From the NCBI RefSeq assembly GCF_900110085.1, contig NZ_FOCK01000005.1:1-64000 (forward strand): a stretch of 64,000 nucleotides of DNA. The letters run 5' to 3'. Of the stretch, positions 62,401-64,000 are shown one piece after another (the first letter of the stretch is position 1; the number at the start of each line of letters is the position of its first letter). The stretch comes from Prevotella sp. ne3005 (GTDB lineage Bacteria > Bacteroidota > Bacteroidia > Bacteroidales > Bacteroidaceae). A program made the position numbers and the translations under genes. The notes under the pieces are model-generated. The model was given only the letters and a program-made list of their open reading frames with translations. It was not told the origin of the DNA and searched no databases.

Positions 62401-64000
62401 ATAATTATTTCTGCTTATCCGAGGATGTAATTTATTTCTCTTCTAATGAATATGATAAATATGCTGCAAAGGAGTGGATAGATAATAGTTGGATGTACGT
62501 ACTTGATGATAATTACTTTGATGGTATTGCTGATAAGAATGATTTTACAGGCTTTCTTGACAAAGCATTTTGGGTTTTAAAACTAACGGAAAAGAATTTC
62601 TACCAAAAAGTTGTCAAGCCAAATCTTCCCAAGATATTCCAACTTACAAGTGGGGATATAGATTCTGATGGGAGTAAGAATATTGACTTTGTTTCCTATC
62701 TCGATCATAATTATATATTAATATTTGAAGAAGAACATGATTCTGCATCTTACAAAAACTTTATTATCTGCTCTAATGATATTGGTGACCTCAAATTAAG
62801 CAAAAATATTTACATCTACAACAATGAACTTGCCGACTTGCTATCACAAACTTGGTTCCCTGAAGGTATTGCTTATATGTGTCATAAGGACTATGGCAGT
62901 TCTAGAGCACTTGAAGCTATTGGTTGCAAACCTTTCAAATTTGGAGAATTTTATGATGCAATTATCATACCCAAACTCGGTGCAATCAACAGGCTTGTAA
63001 AGACAAAGGAGATGAGCATAGCCTTTCATTCATATATCATCGACAGGAGTGGAATGCTTTCTTCAGACCAACTGACTAATATGCAAAAAGCCAAGGTTTA
63101 CCTCTATGGCCGAACTTCTGCTTCTGCAACCTCAACTGGTCACAAAACTCTTAGTGCCAAGGCGCGTGAGCTGTTTGATCAAAAACTTGTTTCCATATCT
63201 GACCTCGACATAATTGACCCTGATTATAAGACATCAGAAAATGCAGAATATTGGGAAACACGACTTGGCAACAGTAAATTCAATGTTGCAGACTTCTTTT
63301 CGTGGCTGAAAGAAAATGTAGCCACCTTCAATAAAACTATTGGAACTTTCGAGCAAAGTAAAGTTTTCTATCGATGGCTCAAAGAAAACGCCAGTGATAC
63401 ACATCTTGAAAGTGTACAACAGCTATCACTTACAAAGTTTGTAATGACTTCAGATGGAAATCGAAAGAGTGACACCATATATTTTCCGAATGCATACATG
63501 CCGGATGGAGGTATAGAAGAAGTAGTAAAACTCTTCGACCCAAATGCATGGTTTATATCTCCAGACTACATAGAGGATGGAGATGATATAGAATCATGGC
63601 AAACTTTCTGGTCAAAGTTAGGCGTTAAAAGTGAGATTATTGACATACTTTATAATACGGTTATAAAAACTCTTTCTACAATCAACAATGAGAATCTTCC
63701 AAAACTGCTTGCTGACAATCGACCAGCACTAGAAGAATTGTATGATAATGACTTAGTCTCTCATCTGACGGCACTTAGAGTAAAAGGCCATGATGGAAAT
63801 TTTTACACACTCGATAAGACTGTCTATATTGATTGTGATTTAGACGAGCCCTTTACATACATCGAGCTGCCCAATGTTATTGCATTTGACTCAAAGGAAG
63901 AAAAGAAACTTATAAAAGATATTATTGAAGAAGTTGATGGTATCCGAATTACCTCCTTAAGCGAATGGCAACAGAAGAAAGTTGACTACTATCTTGAATT
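59466..64000 (+). CDS. Giant sacsin/Hsp90-like GHKL ATPase, 3' end beyond window
   Basis: More than 1,511 residues, no stop in the window. After a ~250-residue N-terminal region comes a GHKL ATP site: FVYELLQNANDYP (N box, about 265-277) and IGYKGIGFKTVF (G2-type loop, about 326-337). The rest is long, AT-rich and Asp/Asn/Lys-rich with no other domain seen; relatives often end in a DUF3883 nuclease-like domain, which would lie beyond 64000. ATG at 59493 (after AAGGGA) is an alternative start. A defence role with the HNH and XRE genes is inferred. Confidence 0.82.
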   Translation, partial: MPKFINKGQMRRATDEELEKFFSETTFEGIFSREIKSKKTDFYKGSIMDIKLEGRTSNLAPLFLNVPRSSNTIPEGPCSFKCRLNVAAFREEPSRYILNLLGSSLRSINSVSTPSIDISSKDTKEQELFDMWGVESCQCIGFYHYDEENEVYIVDDLRKPNFDHIPYYPGDSEKKAIKISYPNRILGIKLDDYYVFTWKLSHRNAFNPYEIVLDFEKQQPKPIDPKWFIDTLFDDRHNDKSKNFGSATNFLDTLSKQLSAKESTFVYELLQNANDYPVEGKSVDVEFYITDNYLLFLHSGEKFNVRNISGICGINEKEKTANKKTIGYKGIGFKTVFLNNHYVYLRTGKYSFRFDEGEMPEKKMGGKIRRLGAPFQILPIWTSHNEVAKEVNDILDSADKKFQVQIALRPDDNKLLHVGRNSYETLFKDIFSDSNIILFIPNINSVRVFINGNEERTCYRNNDVWIVGDYENEIAFEVQELINKTVDKGNSRIPEKYKDFERTKVSFACKHKGAMIEPVEDATLYCYLPTRASWGFPFLLNTDMIPKGDRNDIETEVKLLDEDETNFNVFLSSIAGNKLFWWIRDLLTSKKYQLGTVFSLIPDFKKCKREHRDYTEFIGQFEDAFNECIETETIVPVPQGISMVKNVILDTTDLSTSGIMSDEQFRKFTGMEDFYLPLPMLRKDKNFLSFLKRYAKDEQRFDEDKLVDLIANTDFQEWLNNQDNNNKFISFLLEKNYLKNLLKEEIFLEAEGGLFSASDLFYDIDNYLEDLHAFENHILYLSPKTREFFKNSEKWDEIINDAFAEFDCEEFVDNLLLSEYESETKEKLKDKSTSIHFFKFLAENVKYNDSYKYLPFISVNDETIIDFNDKFIFLKSATGQSIFESKWLSTIEVGFVSDEYTDKTKKYFKENFGVVDFSHDYLIKNIILNDDYRESISEGIDEDYEISKTFVDYCYNHKSLFESGSLRNYALSVYDGNGDNYFCLSEDVIYFSSNEYDKYAAKEWIDNSWMYVLDDNYFDGIADKNDFTGFLDKAFWVLKLTEKNFYQKVVKPNLPKIFQLTSGDIDSDGSKNIDFVSYLDHNYILIFEEEHDSASYKNFIICSNDIGDLKLSKNIYIYNNELADLLSQTWFPEGIAYMCHKDYGSSRALEAIGCKPFKFGEFYDAIIIPKLGAINRLVKTKEMSIAFHSYIIDRSGMLSSDQLTNMQKAKVYLYGRTSASATSTGHKTLSAKARELFDQKLVSISDLDIIDPDYKTSENAEYWETRLGNSKFNVADFFSWLKENVATFNKTIGTFEQSKVFYRWLKENASDTHLESVQQLSLTKFVMTSDGNRKSDTIYFPNAYMPDGGIEEVVKLFDPNAWFISPDYIEDGDDIESWQTFWSKLGVKSEIIDILYNTVIKTLSTINNENLPKLLADNRPALEELYDNDLVSHLTALRVKGHDGNFYTLDKTVYIDCDLDEPFTYIELPNVIAFDSKEEKKLIKDIIEEVDGIRITSLSEWQQKKVDYYLE

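Overview
The window looks like chromosomal DNA of a Bacteroidales bacterium, most likely Prevotella/Segatella-like. The signs are promoters of the Bacteroidota type (TTTG, 19-21 bp, TAnnTTTG), little use of Shine-Dalgarno sites, a eukaryote-like GT3 glycogen synthase, a conserved GGGtGRT/IscU-like gene pair, a tiny Lys/Arg-rich ribosome-associated protein, and many DUF4251/DUF4359/DUF4369 lipoproteins. No tRNA gene or CRISPR array was found.

Layout. 1-135: 3' end of a 5S rRNA and its terminator. 152-3060: a BT4734/VapE-type primase-helicase gene with a 700-bp upstream region of iteron-like repeats and palindromes. 3067-8634: an accessory island with a C5 cytosine methylase, an EcoRII-like endonuclease, a GIY-YIG nuclease, a secreted protein, a nucleoside deoxyribosyltransferase-like protein, Vsr and a Nudix hydrolase. 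Methylase, EcoRII-like enzyme and Vsr fit one CCWGG-type system. 8865-10374: small envelope proteins and a 26-residue membrane peptide expressed from overlapping divergent promoters. 10506-30920: mostly core genes (glycogen synthase and phosphorylase, prs, ThiE-like, fabD, GH13, AlaX, EEP phosphatase, hybrid kinase, GT2, RNase G, HU, GGGtGRT pair, deoD, ettA). 30926-35860: secreted hydrolases (L,D-transpeptidase, two-domain esterase, tyrosine phosphatase, esterase).

35868-50003: a minus-strand redox/detoxification gene run (SMP-30, alpha/beta hydrolase, cyclophilin-like lipoprotein, flavodoxin-ferredoxin, CMD-cupin, amidohydrolase-ABM fusion), two AraC regulators, and a TolC-HlyD-ABC-ABC2-ABC2 exporter. 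50086-53742: a flavodoxin reductase beside two gene relics, then an unusual regulator (a ThiD-like kinase fold that lacks its catalytic motif, fused to an AraC helix-turn-helix) directly upstream of pdxS-pdxT. 53792-56586: a second VapE-type gene with an HU-like partner, bracketed by repeated inverted repeats. 56856-57694: a second flavodoxin reductase with a small membrane protein. 58122-64000: an XRE regulator, an HNH nuclease and a giant sacsin/Hsp90-like (GHKL) ATPase running off the end; this is a candidate defence island.

The strongest leads are the ThiD-pseudokinase/AraC regulator of vitamin B6 synthesis, the XRE-HNH-giant GHKL ATPase island, the two VapE modules with their repeats, and short dispersed repeats that appear to have inserted in frame into vsr and the amidohydrolase gene.
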